Of a stretch of 64,000 nucleotides of DNA, positions 9,198-17,569 are shown one piece after another; the stretch's first letter is position 1, and every line of letters starts with the position of its first letter. The notes below the pieces were generated by a model, which did no database searches, was not told the origin of the DNA, and saw only the letters and a program-made list of their open reading frames with translations. The stretch spans positions 23,653 through 87,652 of the forward strand of contig CAADTT010000052.1 in assembly GCA_900752065.1 (NCBI GenBank), given 5' to 3'. This DNA comes from Lachnospiraceae bacterium. GTDB lineage: Bacteria; Bacillota; Clostridia; Lachnospirales; Lachnospiraceae. Position numbers and translations under genes: made by a program.

Positions 9198-9887
9198 CTA
9201 GTATTGGAAATAATAGCCTACGCCCCACTTGGTGTGCACATACTTAGGCTCGCTTGGATTCGTCTCAATCTTTTCTCTGAGTCTCCGGATATGTACATCC
9301 ACGGTTCTGACATCGCCGAGATATTCATATCCCCACACGATATTCAGCAGGTTCTCCCTGCTGTATACCTTCTGGGGATTCTGCACCAGAAGCTCCAGAA
9401 CGTCAAATTCTTTTGCCGTCAGATTGATTTCCTTTCCTTCCACGCTGACCCGCCTGCTCTCACAGTCCAGAACCAGATTTCCCGCCTGGATCACCTGATT
9501 TTTGTCCTGCTTATTATCCTTCGGGGTCGTTCTTCTCATGATGGCCTTGATCCTTGCTTTTACTTCAAGGATATTAAAGGGCTTGGTAATATAGTCGTCA
9601 GCCCCATACTCCAGTCCCAGGATCTTATCCATATCATCCCCTTTTGCCGTCAGCATCACCACCGGAACGCTGGAAAATTCCCGTATCTGCTGGCACACCT
9701 CAAATCCGGTGATCTTCGGAAGCATAACGTCCAGAAGCACAATATCATATGTCTTCGCCTTTACCTTCTCCAGCGCCTCTTCCCCGTCATAAGCACAGTC
9801 AACCTCCATACCGTCCTGCTCCAGACTGAAACGGATGCCCTTCACGATCAGTTTTTCATCATCAACAACCAAAACCTTCTTTGCCAT
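9198..9887 (-). CDS. OmpR/PhoB-family response regulator
   Basis: A 229-residue regulator. The receiver domain (1-120) has acidic residues in VVDDEKL and the phosphoacceptor Asp in DIVLLDVMLPKITG, with the conserved Lys in DDYITKPF. The C-terminal winged helix (about 135-229) carries the OmpR signature VDVHIRRLREKIE and ends in a WGVGYYF motif. It is close to WalR/YycF and PhoP-type regulators, but I cannot name the regulon. The start is backed by AAGGAGAATCAATAAG before ATG. It is the first gene of the regulator-kinase-GerMN unit, 14 bases downstream of comEA. Confidence 0.95.
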   Translation of the reverse strand: MAKKVLVVDDEKLIVKGIRFSLEQDGMEVDCAYDGEEALEKVKAKTYDIVLLDVMLPKITGFEVCQQIREFSSVPVVMLTAKGDDMDKILGLEYGADDYITKPFNILEVKARIKAIMRRTTPKDNKQDKNQVIQAGNLVLDCESRRVSVEGKEINLTAKEFDVLELLVQNPQKVYSRENLLNIVWGYEYLGDVRTVDVHIRRLREKIETNPSEPKYVHTKWGVGYYFQY

Positions 9888-9901
9888 CTTATTGATTCTC
9901 C

Positions 9902-10564
9902 TTATATCACAATTCTATCTTTTATCCTTTCAAAGACGGCATCGCCGATTCCACTTACATTTTTGATCTCCTCAACACTCTGGAATCCGCCCGCAGACTC
10001 CCGGTACTCAATGATTCCCTCTGCCTTCGACTCCCCGATGCCGGGAAGCGTCATCAGTTCCTCTGCTGCCGCCTGATTGATATTCACTTTTCTCTCACTG
10101 TCCGCCTGTTCCGGTACAGCGCTCTGCACGCCCTCTTCCGGCGTCCATCCTTTCGCTTCCTCTGTCGTCGGCACTGTGATCTGCTGTCCATCCTCCAGAA
10201 GAGCCGCCTGATTCACAGCAAAGTCCGCCGCTTCCTCCGTCATTCCTCCGGCCTTCTGAATCGCCTCATACACTCTGGAACCTTCCATAAGCTCTACAAC
10301 TCCCGGTTCCCTTACAGCTCCGCAGACATACACAAAAATACTGCTTTCTGCGGCCGCCCTCTGCTTCTGTACGGGTTCTTCTGTCTCCTCTGCTGTACTG
10401 CTTTCCCCTTCCGTGCCTGTCCCGTCTTCCATCCGGATGCCGCTTTCCTCTGTCTCTTCTCTGTCTGCGTCAAAAACCTGGATATTTTCAGACTTTTCGC
10501 ACCCGGAAGCACATAAAATCACTGCCGTCATAAAAATAACCGCAAATATTTTTACCACTTTCAT
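9902..10564 (-). CDS. comEA: ComEA-like DNA-binding lipoprotein (SLBB + helix-hairpin-helix)
   Basis: A 220-residue surface protein with a lipobox-type signal (ILCASGC), a Glu/Thr-rich linker, a SLBB domain (about 74-132, beginning FVYVCGAVREPG) and two C-terminal helix-hairpin-helix motifs (LPGIGESKAEGIIEYRE and VSGIGDAVFERIKDRI). ComEA binds double-stranded DNA at the cell surface and hands it to the ComEC channel during transformation. comEC is on the same strand 3 kb downstream. A lipoprotein signal in place of a membrane helix is a small variation on the Bacillus protein. An alternative role in envelope DNA binding outside competence is possible. Confidence 0.9.
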   Translation of the reverse strand: MKVVKIFAVIFMTAVILCASGCEKSENIQVFDADREETEESGIRMEDGTGTEGESSTAEETEEPVQKQRAAAESSIFVYVCGAVREPGVVELMEGSRVYEAIQKAGGMTEEAADFAVNQAALLEDGQQITVPTTEEAKGWTPEEGVQSAVPEQADSERKVNINQAAAEELMTLPGIGESKAEGIIEYRESAGGFQSVEEIKNVSGIGDAVFERIKDRIVI

Positions 10565-10667
10565 CCTGTATATCCTCTTTTCCCCCTTCAGGCGAAAAGC
10601 CCCCTTATACAGTCAATACTTATTTTAACGGAAATATTACATAATTACAATAGATTTTTCATTTTTT

Positions 10668-11096
10668 CTACCATTTAAAAATAACAACACCCACGATTGC
10701 GAGCAGCATCCCGCCCACTCTTCTCCAGTCAAGCGGCTGCTTCTCCACGCCGAACAACCCGAACAGCTCGATCAGGTATGCCACCACAAGCTGACTGATC
10801 ACGATCAGCATCGCAGCCCTGGCAGGTCCCAGGCTCCCCATGCTCTTGATCACCGTCACTGTGATAAAGGCTCCGATCACACCGCCCAGCAGCGTATATT
10901 TATTGGGAACCTCCAGAATACTGGAAAAACTGTGCCTGTCCGTGAAAAACCAGATGATCAGGCATACGGCCAGAGCGGAAAACTGCACAAAACTGGTGGA
11001 AACCCACAGGCTTGTGCTTTTCGTCACCTGTGTGTTGAAGACTCCCTGAATGCTCATCAGCGCCCCTGAGAGCATGGCAATAATTATTCCTGTCAT
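10668..11096 (-). CDS. Small DMT-type membrane protein (DUF606/YdcZ family)
   Basis: A 142-residue membrane protein with about five hydrophobic segments. TGIIIAMLSGALMSIQGVFN and the C-terminal segment ending GVVIFKW match the DUF606/YdcZ branch of the drug/metabolite transporter superfamily. The substrate is unknown. The start ATG at 11094-11096 has its Shine-Dalgarno AAAGGGAG inside the right arm of an intrinsic-terminator hairpin (11104-11138), so expression may depend on whether that hairpin forms. Members often occur as pairs of half-size proteins, but no partner is adjacent here. Confidence 0.83.
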   Translation of the reverse strand: MTGIIIAMLSGALMSIQGVFNTQVTKSTSLWVSTSFVQFSALAVCLIIWFFTDRHSFSSILEVPNKYTLLGGVIGAFITVTVIKSMGSLGPARAAMLIVISQLVVAYLIELFGLFGVEKQPLDWRRVGGMLLAIVGVVIFKW

Positions 11097-11097
11097 A

Positions 11098-11138
11098 AAA
11101 AACTCCCTTTGCATTTTTTCTTAGTATCTGCAAAGGGA
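11098..11138 (-). terminator. Intrinsic terminator after argD, overlapping the next gene's ribosome binding site
   Basis: A 9-bp perfect stem, TCCCTTTGC (11104-11112) with GCAAAGGGA (11130-11138), is followed on the minus strand by AGTTTTTT. It lies 6 bases after the argD stop. The descending arm contains AAAGGGAG, the only Shine-Dalgarno of the downstream transporter gene. Confidence 0.75.
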
Positions 11139-11144
11139 AATTTT

Positions 11145-12338
11145 TTATGCCAGGCTCTTCTCCAGCTTTTCTATCATTTCATCAATATGCTCTTTTTGGA
11201 TCACAAGAGGCGGAACCAGCCGGAGCACATCGCTTCCGGCAGAAATCACGATCAGCCCGTTTTCCAGTCCTTTTTTTACAACTTCGCCCACAGGCCGTCC
11301 GCTCACCACCAGTCCCTGCATAAAGCCTTTTCCTCTCCTGGCCGTCAGGCAGTCGTATTTCTCCGTCAAAGCATCCAGCTTTTCTTCAAGATAGGGAGTC
11401 AGCTCACGCACATGCTCTGCGATCTTATCCTTTTCAAATATATCCAGAACTGCTGTAACTGCCCGGCACGCCAGCGGGTTTCCGCCGTAGGTGGTGCCGT
11501 GGTCTCCGGGAACGAGGGATGCCTTTGCCGTCTTCTCATTCAGCACAAAAGCGCCCACAGGCACACCGCATCCCAGAGCCTTCGCACAGGTCATAATATC
11601 TGGCTTAACGCCGTACTCCTGCCATGCGAACATGCTCCCGGTCCTTCCCATGCCGCACTGGATCTCATCGAGGATCAGAAGGATATCCTTCTCCTCACAA
11701 ATGGCCTTCACTCCCTCCAGAAAAGCCTTCTCTGCCGGATAGATACCTCCCTCTCCCTGAACCGTCTCCATAATGATCGCACAGGTCTTATCGCTGATCT
11801 GAGCCTTCACGCTTTCCAGATCATTGAAATCTGCAAATTTCACACCGCCCATCAGAGGCTTAAATGCTTCCTGATAATGGGGATTTCCCGTGACAGAAAG
11901 AGCGCCTACGCTTCTCCCGTGGAAGGAGTGGTTCATGGCAATGATCTCGTGATCCGTGTTTCCGTCCTTCAGCCAGGCATATTTTCTCGCCGCTTTGATC
12001 GCACCCTCGATGGCTTCCGTACCGCTGTTCGTAAAAAATACCTTCGACATGCCGCTCACCCGGGCCAGCTTCTCAGCCGCCTCCCCCATCGGCACGTTAT
12101 AAAACAGATTAGACGTATGGATCAAATGGTCCACCTGATCTTTCAGCTCCTCATCATATCCGGGATAATGATAACCCAGTCCGAACACGGCGATCCCTGC
12201 TGCGAAATCCAGGTATTTCTTTCCATCCGTGTCATAGAGGTACACACCCTCGCCCTTTTCCAGAACGATTGGAAAACGGTTATATGTGTGCAGGACATTC
12301 TGTTCCGACTGCTCCATATACTCATGCATTGGTTTCAT
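11145..12338 (-). CDS. argD: Acetylornithine aminotransferase
   Basis: A 397-residue PLP-dependent class III aminotransferase that converts N-acetylglutamate semialdehyde to N-acetylornithine. Visible hallmarks are DEIQCGMGRTGSMFAWQ and the PLP-lysine segment TCAKALGCGVPVGAF. The chosen ATG at 12336-12338 overlaps the argB stop by 17 bases and lies behind GAGGAGG; the longer form from 12356 would extend further into argB. It is the last gene of argC-argJ-argB-argD and is followed by a terminator. Confidence 0.95.
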   Translation of the reverse strand: MKPMHEYMEQSEQNVLHTYNRFPIVLEKGEGVYLYDTDGKKYLDFAAGIAVFGLGYHYPGYDEELKDQVDHLIHTSNLFYNVPMGEAAEKLARVSGMSKVFFTNSGTEAIEGAIKAARKYAWLKDGNTDHEIIAMNHSFHGRSVGALSVTGNPHYQEAFKPLMGGVKFADFNDLESVKAQISDKTCAIIMETVQGEGGIYPAEKAFLEGVKAICEEKDILLILDEIQCGMGRTGSMFAWQEYGVKPDIMTCAKALGCGVPVGAFVLNEKTAKASLVPGDHGTTYGGNPLACRAVTAVLDIFEKDKIAEHVRELTPYLEEKLDALTEKYDCLTARRGKGFMQGLVVSGRPVGEVVKKGLENGLIVISAGSDVLRLVPPLVIQKEHIDEMIEKLEKSLA

Positions 12339-13221
12339 AATAACGCTCCTCCTCATCTCCTATGATCGCTGTTCCCACACCGCGGTTGGTAAAGAACTCC
12401 AGCAACAGACAGTGGGAAATCCGTCCGTCCAGGATATGGACTCTGGAAACCCCGGAATTGATCGCATCGATGCAGTTTTGAATCTTCGGCAGCATACCGC
12501 CGCCCACATTTCCGCTGGCCAGCAGTTCCTCCGCCTCCTTCACCGTCAGCTCGGAGATCAGACTGGATTTGTCCAGAGGATCCCGGTAAACTCCTTCGAT
12601 ATCCGTCAGGAACGCCAGCTTTTCCGCTCCCACTGCCGTGGCAATGGCACAGGCCGCATCGTCCGCATTGATATTAAAGGAGTGATAATTGTCATCGGAA
12701 CCGATGGGACAGATTACCGGAACGATATCATTGTCCAGCATGGTATTTAAAAGCTCCGCATTGACCTGCTTTACTTCTCCCACATATCCGATATCCTGTC
12801 CGCCGGAAAACTTTTTATCCACCCGCAGGACGGAACCGTCCTTCCCGCAGATTCCCACAGCGTGAACACCCACCTTTTCCATCATGGAAGCCAGACCCTT
12901 ATTGATCCTGTTCAGCACCATTTCTGCTACTTCCATCGTTTCCTTGTCTGTCACACGCAGGCCGTTGACAAAATTTGTCTCGATTCCCAGCCGTTTCGTC
13001 CATTTGGTGATCTCCTTTCCGCCTCCGTGAACGATGATCGGCCGGAAACCCACCAGCTTTAAGAGGGCCACGTCACGGATCACGCTTTTTTTCAGCTCAT
13101 GATCCACCATAGCGCTTCCGCCGTACTTTACTACGATCGTCTTTCCATGAAATCTCTGTATGTAAGGTAACGCTTCGATTAAGACATTGGCTTTTTGCAG
13201 CCAGTTTTCCATTGTTTCCAT
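12322..13221 (-). CDS. argB: Acetylglutamate kinase
   Basis: A 299-residue amino acid kinase that phosphorylates N-acetylglutamate with ATP, the second step of the acetylated arginine pathway. The nucleotide-binding VVKYGGSAM and substrate-binding PIIVHGGGKEI motifs are present, with INADDAACAIA later in the fold. An N-terminal helix of about 20 residues precedes the core, as in arginine-inhibited hexameric enzymes; feedback inhibition is therefore plausible but not shown. AAGGAG precedes the ATG. It sits 100 bases downstream of argJ. Confidence 0.97.
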   Translation of the reverse strand: METMENWLQKANVLIEALPYIQRFHGKTIVVKYGGSAMVDHELKKSVIRDVALLKLVGFRPIIVHGGGKEITKWTKRLGIETNFVNGLRVTDKETMEVAEMVLNRINKGLASMMEKVGVHAVGICGKDGSVLRVDKKFSGGQDIGYVGEVKQVNAELLNTMLDNDIVPVICPIGSDDNYHSFNINADDAACAIATAVGAEKLAFLTDIEGVYRDPLDKSSLISELTVKEAEELLASGNVGGGMLPKIQNCIDAINSGVSRVHILDGRISHCLLLEFFTNRGVGTAIIGDEEERYYETNA

Positions 13222-13321
13222 ATCTTTCTCCTTCTATCTGTAAACAAAATCACTCTTCTGTTCCCCGCAGCTTGCTGCGGGGTATCTGACTAAGATCGCC
13301 TGGGCAGTTCTGTGCGCCTGC
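13222..13321 (-). other. argJ-argB intergenic hairpin
   Basis: The 100-base gap contains a near-perfect inverted repeat, CCCCGCAGC with GCTGCGGGG-like arms (about 13262-13281), with no U-tract on either side. It is not a good terminator. It could stabilise mRNA ends or be a processing site within the operon. Confidence 0.4.
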
Positions 13322-14542
13322 TCAGGAGCGGTAGTCTGCATTGATCGAGACGTATTCATGGGTCAGGTCACAGCCCCAGGCCGTTGCCGAGGCATCGCCC
13401 ATCTTCACATCCGCGATCGCTGTGACAGTCCGCTCTGAAAGGATTTTCGTCGCTTCTTCTTCGCTGTAGCCTGTCGAAACACCATCCTCTATGATCTTTA
13501 ATTTTCCAGCCGCACTTTCAAAATACAGATCTACCTTTTCCGGATCGAAAGAAGCGCCGGAATATCCCATCGCGCAGAGGATTCTTCCCCAGTTGGCATC
13601 ATGCCCGTAGATCGCTGCCTTTGTCAGATTCGAGGTAACGATAGATTTGCTTAAAATCACCGCCTGCTCCTTCGACTCTGCACCCACGACCTTCACTTCA
13701 AAGAGAGCCGTCGCCCCCTCCCCGTCGCCGGCCATTTTCTTTGCCAGCTCGGTATTCACATAATTCAGCGCCTCCACGAATACTCTGTAATCCTCATTTT
13801 CCTCTGTGATCTTGGGATTCCCCGCCATGCCGTTTGCCAGAAGCAGCACGGTGTCATTGGTGGAGGTATCCCCGTCCACGGAGATCATATTGTAGGTATC
13901 CTTTATGTCCTCGCTCAAAGCCTTCTGAAGCATTTCTTTCGAAATCGCCGCATCCGTCGTGACAAAGCTCAGCATCGTACACATATTCGGATGGATCATT
14001 CCCGCACCCTTACACATGCCTCCAAGCGTAACCGTCCTGCCGCCAAGCTCAATCTGCACTGCCGCTTCCTTTTTCACGGTATCTGTCGTCATGATTGCCT
14101 CGGCTGCCATACTCCCGGCCTCTTTTGTACCGGAGAGCAGCGGTAACATCGTCTCAATTCCCGCTTTGATCGTATCAATGGGGATCTGCTTTCCGATCAC
14201 TCCCGTAGAAGCCACCAGCACCTCCGTTTCCTCTATCCCCAAAAGTTCTGCTGCCTTCCCGGCCGTCTCCCGGCAGTAGCCGTATCCTTCTTCCCCTGTA
14301 CATGCATTTGCCACTCCGCTGTTTACCACCACAGCCTGCGCCGCCGGGTAATGATAGACAAGATTCTGATCCCACTTTACAGGAGCCGCCTTTACCACAT
14401 TTGTCGTAAAGGTTCCTGCCGCTGCGCAGGGAATGTCACTGGCGATCATCGCCATATCCTTTCTGTCCTTTTTAATTCCTGCGTGGATCCCGACCGCCCG
14501 GAATCCTTTCGCTGCGGTCACACCGCCCTCTATGATCTGCAT
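13322..14542 (-). CDS. argJ: Bifunctional ornithine acetyltransferase / N-acetylglutamate synthase
   Basis: A 406-residue ArgJ. It recycles the acetyl group from N-acetylornithine to glutamate and may also make N-acetylglutamate from acetyl-CoA. The precursor cleaves itself before a Thr that becomes the nucleophile. Here that motif is KGAGMIHPNMCTML, with Thr189 preceded by Cys where Ala is usual. The start ATG at 14540-14542 follows AGAGGAGG; the longer frame from 14611 has no such site. No separate argA or argE is visible nearby, consistent with the cyclic pathway. Confidence 0.95.
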   Translation of the reverse strand: MQIIEGGVTAAKGFRAVGIHAGIKKDRKDMAMIASDIPCAAAGTFTTNVVKAAPVKWDQNLVYHYPAAQAVVVNSGVANACTGEEGYGYCRETAGKAAELLGIEETEVLVASTGVIGKQIPIDTIKAGIETMLPLLSGTKEAGSMAAEAIMTTDTVKKEAAVQIELGGRTVTLGGMCKGAGMIHPNMCTMLSFVTTDAAISKEMLQKALSEDIKDTYNMISVDGDTSTNDTVLLLANGMAGNPKITEENEDYRVFVEALNYVNTELAKKMAGDGEGATALFEVKVVGAESKEQAVILSKSIVTSNLTKAAIYGHDANWGRILCAMGYSGASFDPEKVDLYFESAAGKLKIIEDGVSTGYSEEEATKILSERTVTAIADVKMGDASATAWGCDLTHEYVSINADYRS

Positions 14543-14680
14543 AATTTTCCTCCTCTTTTCCATTCTTTGCTCTGCGTACCTGCGCTTCTGGTTCAGAAGC
14601 CTCCTGACCATTCAAGTATCCCGAGCCTGGCTTCATCTGCCTGCTTTGCAGGAGCGCCCGCGTTTCTGAGTCCTCCGTCC

Positions 14681-15718
14681 CTACGGGAACATGGGCACCT
14701 GACAGAGTCCCAGCGTCTCCTCAAACCCGAACATCAGATTCATATTCTGTACAGCCTGTCCTGCCGCGCCTTTGACCAGATTATCCATAGCGCCCATCAC
14801 AATAATGCGTTTGGTACGTGGATCGATCTTGAAATTCACATCCACAAAATTGCTGCCCTCTACCCATTTCGTCTGCGGACACACATCTTTGTCCAGAACC
14901 CTGACAAATTTTTCTTTATCATAATACTTATCATAAGCAGCCTTTACTTCCTCATAAGTCACTTCTTTTTTCAGAGACGCGTACGCTGTCACCAAAATCC
15001 CCCTGTTCATAGGCGCCAGATGCGGTGTAAAGTTAATCGTCACTTTTTCTCCTGCCGCATAGCCCAACTGCTCCTCGATCTCCGGCGTGTGCCTGTGGGT
15101 CGCTACACCGTAAGCCTTCATATTTTCATTTACTTCACAGTAAAGATTGTCGATCTTCGCTCCTCTTCCCGCACCGGAGGTTCCCGATTTCGCATCGATA
15201 ATGACGGTATTGGCATCGATCAGCCCTTCCTTTACCAGCGGATAGAGGGACAGTGTACTGCAGGTGGGATAACATCCAGGATTTGCTACCAGACGCGCTT
15301 TCTTTACCGCCTCCCTGTTAATCTCGCAGAGACCGTAAACCGCTTCCCCGATAAACTGCGGCGACTTATGTTCCAGCTTATACCACGCCTCATAAGTTTT
15401 TACATCCTTAATGCGGAAATCCGCACTCAGGTCGATGATCTTCGTCTTTGAAAGGATCTCCTCATTTACCATGGAAGCACAAAATCCCTGGGGCGTCGCT
15501 GTAAAGATCACATCCACCTGCTTCGCCAGTTCCTCCATATTATCATCCAGACAGGTATCCTCCACGATCTGAAACATGTTCTGAAATACCTGATAATACT
15601 TCTTATCTATATAGCTTCTTGAGCCGTACCAGACGATTTCCGCTTCCGGATGTCCCATCAGAAGCCTCACCAGCTCCCCGCCCGCATATCCTGTCGCTCC
15701 TATAATTCCTGCTTTCAT
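14681..15718 (-). CDS. argC: N-acetyl-gamma-glutamyl-phosphate reductase
   Basis: A 345-residue NADPH-dependent reductase acting on N-acetylglutamyl phosphate. The Rossmann motif GIIGATGYAGGELVRLL is at the N-terminus, and the catalytic Cys149 lies in VANPGCYPTCSTL. The start ATG at 15716-15718 follows AAGGAG; the longer frame lacks a ribosome site. It is the first gene of the arg operon, preceded by a promoter overlapped by two ArgR-like boxes and divergent from argG. Confidence 0.96.
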   Translation of the reverse strand: MKAGIIGATGYAGGELVRLLMGHPEAEIVWYGSRSYIDKKYYQVFQNMFQIVEDTCLDDNMEELAKQVDVIFTATPQGFCASMVNEEILSKTKIIDLSADFRIKDVKTYEAWYKLEHKSPQFIGEAVYGLCEINREAVKKARLVANPGCYPTCSTLSLYPLVKEGLIDANTVIIDAKSGTSGAGRGAKIDNLYCEVNENMKAYGVATHRHTPEIEEQLGYAAGEKVTINFTPHLAPMNRGILVTAYASLKKEVTYEEVKAAYDKYYDKEKFVRVLDKDVCPQTKWVEGSNFVDVNFKIDPRTKRIIVMGAMDNLVKGAAGQAVQNMNLMFGFEETLGLCQVPMFP

Positions 15719-15860
15719 TTTTTCTGTCACTCCTTTTTTCACCATTCTGTTTCACGGCTCCAAAGCTGTCTTTTCTCTCCGCCGAACCGCTTCCTGCGTT
15801 CTTTTTATCATAATACAATCCACTATTGAAGTAAAGTTTTTTTAGGCTTTTCTCCTTGCT

Positions 15861-15895
15861 TGCATAATTATACATCGTATATGCATAATATTCAA
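15861..15895 (-). promoter_or_regulatory. argC promoter overlapped by two ArgR-box-like sites
   Basis: On the minus strand, TTGAAT (15890-15895) and TATAAT (15867-15872) are separated by 17 bases, a good sigma-70 promoter for argC. Two TGCATAAT-type half-palindromic boxes start at 15861 and 15882, exactly 21 bp apart, the spacing of paired ARG boxes in Escherichia and Bacillus. They cover the -10 and the -35. ArgR is encoded in this window. Confidence 0.65.
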
Positions 15896-16019
15896 CCCTA
15901 ATTTTACTTTACGTCCTTTTTTCATGGTGTTTTCTCCTTTTCTTTCAATCAGCGCCGCCCTTCACCGCAGACACAAGGATCCATGAATTCCTCTCCTTTC
16001 TGCTTTATCCGGTATTGAA

Positions 16020-16080
16020 TGTATTTTTATTCACAGATTTGAAATTTATGCTTGCATAATAATATCGATTGTTGTATAGT
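16020..16080 (+). promoter_or_regulatory. argG promoter with ArgR-box-like sites
   Basis: TTGCAT (16052-16057), a 17-base spacer and TATAGT (16075-16080) form a plausible sigma-70 promoter. A box TGCATAATAATAT (from 16053) overlaps the -35, and TGTATTTTTATTCA (16020-16033) matches the ARG-box pattern TGNATWWWWATNCA. The two are 33 bp apart, about three helical turns. Confidence 0.6.
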
Positions 16081-16162
16081 AGGGAAAGAAAATTTATATC
16101 ACTGTAAAAAAGAAATTTCAATTCATTACAGGAAAGATCCATAGTAAGAGGAGGACATACTT

Positions 16163-17392
16163 ATGAAAGAAAAAGTTGTTTTGGCGTATTCCGGCGGTCT
16201 GGATACCACAGCCATCATCCCATGGCTGAAGGAGAAATTTGGCTATGAAGTTATCTGCTGCTGCGTAGACTGCGGGCAGGGAAATGAGCTGGACGGTCTT
16301 GACGAACGTGCAAAGCTCTCGGGCGCTTCCAAATTATATATTGAAAATATTGTTGATGAATTCTGCGACGACTACATCATGCCCTGTGTAAAAGCAGGCG
16401 CTGTCTATGAAAACAAATACCTTCTGGGAACCTCTATGGCCCGTCCGGTCATCGCTAAGAAGCTGGTAGAAATCGCACGGAAGGAGGGCGCTTCCGCTAT
16501 CTGCCACGGCGCTACCGGAAAAGGAAACGACCAGATTCGTTTTGAGCTCAGCATCAAAGCCCTGGCTCCTGATATCAAGATCATTGCTCCCTGGCGTATG
16601 ACAGACGTATGGACCATGCAGTCCCGTGAGGATGAGATCGACTTCTGCAAGCAGCACGGCATCGACCTTCCTTTCGCTGCGGACTCCAGCTACAGCCGCG
16701 ACCGCAACCTGTGGCACATCAGCCATGAGGGGCTGGAACTGGAAGAGCCGGAAAATGAACCGAACTACGATCATCTTCTGGTACTTGGCGTATCTCCGGA
16801 AAAAGCACCGGATGAGGGTGAGTACGTGACCATGACCTTTGAAAAGGGTATCCCCACCAGCATCAACGGCGTGAAAATGAAAGTATCGGAAATCATCACG
16901 AAGCTGAACGAACTTGGCGGAAAGCACGGCATCGGCATTATTGATATTGTCGAAAACCGCGTGGTAGGTATGAAGTCCCGCGGCGTTTATGAGACACCGG
17001 GCGGAACGATTCTGATGGAAGCCCACAAGCAACTTGAGGAGCTGGTACTCGACCGGGCTACCATGGAAACGAAAAAAGATATGGGAAATAAATTTGCCCA
17101 GATCGTATACGAGGGAAAATGGTTCACTCCGCTGCGCGAAGCGATTCAGGCATTTGTTGACGTCACTCAGGAGTATGTGACTGGAGAAGTAAAGTTTAAG
17201 CTGTACAAAGGAAACATCATCAAAGCCGGCACAACCTCTCCTTACAGCCTTTACAATGAATCTCTGGCAAGCTTCACCACCGGAGATCTGTATGATCATC
17301 ACGATGCAAGCGGCTTTATCACGCTGTTCGGTCTTCCGCTGAAGGTTCGTGCGATGAAGATGGCAGAGTTGAAAGAAAATAACCAGAAATAA
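16163..17392 (+). CDS. argG: Argininosuccinate synthase
   Basis: A 409-residue enzyme that condenses citrulline and aspartate with ATP. The N-type ATP pyrophosphatase loop AYSGGLDTTAIIPWL is at residues 8-22, followed by CHGATGKGNDQIRFE and RDRNLWHISHEG. It is the usual length. GAGGAGG precedes the ATG. It is alone on the plus strand, divergent from the argCJBD operon; argH and argF are not in the window. A strong terminator follows at 17421-17465. Confidence 0.98.
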   Translation: MKEKVVLAYSGGLDTTAIIPWLKEKFGYEVICCCVDCGQGNELDGLDERAKLSGASKLYIENIVDEFCDDYIMPCVKAGAVYENKYLLGTSMARPVIAKKLVEIARKEGASAICHGATGKGNDQIRFELSIKALAPDIKIIAPWRMTDVWTMQSREDEIDFCKQHGIDLPFAADSSYSRDRNLWHISHEGLELEEPENEPNYDHLLVLGVSPEKAPDEGEYVTMTFEKGIPTSINGVKMKVSEIITKLNELGGKHGIGIIDIVENRVVGMKSRGVYETPGGTILMEAHKQLEELVLDRATMETKKDMGNKFAQIVYEGKWFTPLREAIQAFVDVTQEYVTGEVKFKLYKGNIIKAGTTSPYSLYNESLASFTTGDLYDHHDASGFITLFGLPLKVRAMKMAELKENNQK

Positions 17393-17420
17393 GAGATTTT
17401 ATATACTTGGGAACAAAATG

Positions 17421-17465
17421 AGAGCCGGGAAAATTGCTTATGGCAATTTCCCGGCTCTTATTTTC
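17421..17465 (+). terminator. argG intrinsic terminator
   Basis: GAGCCGGGAAAATTGC (17422-17437) pairs with GCAATTTCCCGGCTC (17443-17457) around a short loop, followed by TTATTTTCT. This is a long, stable stem 30 bases after the argG stop. Confidence 0.9.
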
Positions 17466-17524
17466 TATATGACTGAAATCGTATGGCATCTTCTGACCTC
17501 AACATCACTTATTTGACATTATAA

Positions 17525-17552
17525 CAGGCGGCAGCTCAACGCTGCCGCCCAA
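17525..17552 (-). terminator. Probable terminator of the first GH2 gene
   Basis: A perfect 9-bp stem, GGCGGCAGC (17527-17535) with GCTGCCGCC (17541-17549), has a 5-base loop and lies 20 bases after the stop on the minus strand. The following TGTTATAAT is only a weak U-tract. Confidence 0.6.
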
Positions 17553-17569
17553 ATCACTGTCTCCAGTAA

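Larger units (their letters stand above)
15719..16162. other. Divergent argC/argG regulatory region
   Basis: A 444-base non-coding stretch between divergent argC and argG. It contains the argC promoter with two ArgR-like boxes (15861-15895), an isolated box TGTATTTTTATTCA (16020-16033) and the argG promoter (16052-16080). A further weak minus-strand promoter, TTTACT-N17-TATGAT, may lie nearer argC. I see no conserved small ORF or riboswitch in it. Confidence 0.6.

Noticed and set aside
11109..12365. 418-codon plus-strand frame opposite argD
   Set aside because: A shadow of argD caused by codon bias; the composition is rich in His, Leu and Arg with no family resemblance.
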